DNA of 64,000 nucleotides from Pseudomonas sp. Tri1 (GTDB taxonomy: Bacteria; Pseudomonadota; Gammaproteobacteria; Pseudomonadales; Pseudomonadaceae): NCBI RefSeq assembly GCF_017968885.1, contig NZ_CP072913.1, forward strand, positions 1,906,001 to 1,970,000, given 5' to 3'. The notes beneath the pieces are model-generated. The model made no database searches. It had not been told where the DNA came from and saw nothing but the letters and a program-made list of their open reading frames with translations. A program made the position numbers and the translations under genes. Shown here piece by piece: positions 63,254-64,000 of the stretch. The first letter of the stretch is position 1; every line of letters begins with the position of its first letter.

Positions 63254-64000
63254 TCAGTCAAACCGATAGATGTCCATCCCCAGCGTCCCCATCGTGAACC
63301 CTGTATGGGCAACGCTGAATTTCCCACCCGCCCCCCGGGCGAAATACAGCGGCAACAAATGCTCGTCACTGGGGTGGCTGCGCACAGCGTTCGGCGCCTG
63401 GTGCCGGTAGTCATGCAGCGCGGCCTCATCGTCGTCGGCCAGCTTCTCAACCATCCAATCGCGAAAGGCTTTCGCCCAGGGCTCGATGTTTGCGGGGCTG
63501 GCGTGCCAGTCCAGATCGCGCAAGTTATGAGTGATGCTGCCGGAGCCGATCAGCAGGACACCCTGCTGGCGCAGGCTCGCCAGGGCATGGCCAACCTGCG
63601 TCTGCAATGTCGGCCCCTGGCGACTGGGCAAGGAAACCTGCACCACCGGGATGTCGGCTTCGGGGTACATCAAGGACAGTGGCACCCAGACGCCATGATC
63701 GGACGGTCGTTGAGGGTCGAGGCGGGCCGGTAGATGTGCGGTATTAAGCAGGTCTGCCACTTGCGCCGCCAGTTGCGGATTGCCTGGCGCGGGATACTGC
63801 ACCTCGTACAGTGCCGGTGGGAAGCCGCCGAAGTCGTGCCAGGTGGACGGTTGCGGGTTCGCGCTGACCAACAGTTCACTGCTTTCCCAGTGGGCGGACA
63901 CGATGACGATGGCGGTGGGGCGGGGCAGTTGAGCGGCCAGGCGAGCCAGTGCCGGGCCGCTGTCGCCGGGTTCCAGGGCCAGCATGGGTGAACCATGGGA
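63254..64000 (-). CDS. DODA/YgiD-type extradiol dioxygenase, 5' end outside window
   Basis: Class III extradiol-type non-haem iron protein: SAHWES with a metal His, SDHGVWVPLSLMYPEADIPVVQVSLP, IGSGSITHNLRD, and SDEHLLPLYFA. YgiD/DODA proteins use iron or zinc and open catechol rings such as DOPA in some species. The frame continues to the right edge, reading SHGSPM before the internal ATG at 63985, which matches the conserved SHGSP motif; the real start therefore lies just beyond base 64000. Confidence 0.88.
   Translation of the reverse strand, partial: SHGSPMLALEPGDSGPALARLAAQLPRPTAIVIVSAHWESSELLVSANPQPSTWHDFGGFPPALYEVQYPAPGNPQLAAQVADLLNTAHLPARLDPQRPSDHGVWVPLSLMYPEADIPVVQVSLPSRQGPTLQTQVGHALASLRQQGVLLIGSGSITHNLRDLDWHASPANIEPWAKAFRDWMVEKLADDDEAALHDYRHQAPNAVRSHPSDEHLLPLYFARGAGGKFSVAHTGFTMGTLGMDIYRFD

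Overview
The window is chromosomal DNA from a member of the Pseudomonas fluorescens group. This rests on the REP/REPIN repeats built on GTGGGAGCGAGC-type arms, on oprI, earP-efp with Arg32 in EF-P, cysB, wbpL/wbpM, class II DAHP synthase and OhrR/Ohr, and on a generally high-GC genome with one AT-rich island. No IS element, prophage, tRNA, rRNA or CRISPR array was seen.

Region 1 (1-15999) is the 3' part of an O-specific-antigen (LPS) gene cluster, all on the + strand. It begins inside a probable Wzy-type polymerase, followed by a putative glycosyltransferase. Next comes an amidotransferase trio (wbpG/wbuX-like, hisH-like, hisF-like), then fnlA-fnlB-fnlC (UDP-L-FucNAc synthesis) and a WbuB-like glycosyltransferase. 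The cluster ends with a WbpV-like reductase, the initiating phosphotransferase WbpL and two tandem full-length WbpM dehydratases. As I remember it, this gene order matches the enterobacterial clusters that make N-acetimidoyl-L-fucosamine (L-FucNAm), so an L-FucNAm-containing O antigen is predicted. The first 3.3 kb is clearly AT-rich and probably acquired. comEA closes the region.

Region 2 (16.5-20 kb) holds an FCD-type GntR regulator with a perfect operator just upstream, a DUF1989 urea-carboxylase-associated protein, a small membrane protein and an ethanolamine-type permease. Region 3 (20.2-28.7 kb) is the complete kdpFABC-kdpDE potassium system. It is interrupted by REPINs, and kdpE reads through its expected stop into a REPIN.

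Region 4 (28.6-46.2 kb) is housekeeping and envelope DNA: patatin lipase, a lipoprotein, CHAD and thioesterase proteins, a chemoreceptor with two Anr/FNR-like boxes upstream, TatD, MltF, DoxX, GreB, a YbbA/YbbP-like ABC system divergent from tesA, an L,D-transpeptidase facing oprI, a GNAT protein and an AroF-type DAHP synthase. Region 5 (46.4-64 kb) holds a PanE-like reductase, a 5'-nucleotidase, a universal stress protein, cysB, a GreA/B-like factor, earP-efp, an exported esterase following ohr, ohrR, a TSUP permease, a LysR regulator, DUF1127 and YcaQ-like proteins, class II DAHP synthase, a spermidine-synthase-like protein, the deaD helicase, and a DODA-type dioxygenase cut by the window edge. 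From memory, parts of 38-63 kb resemble the PAO1 PA2840-PA2858 neighbourhood, so this half looks like core genome.
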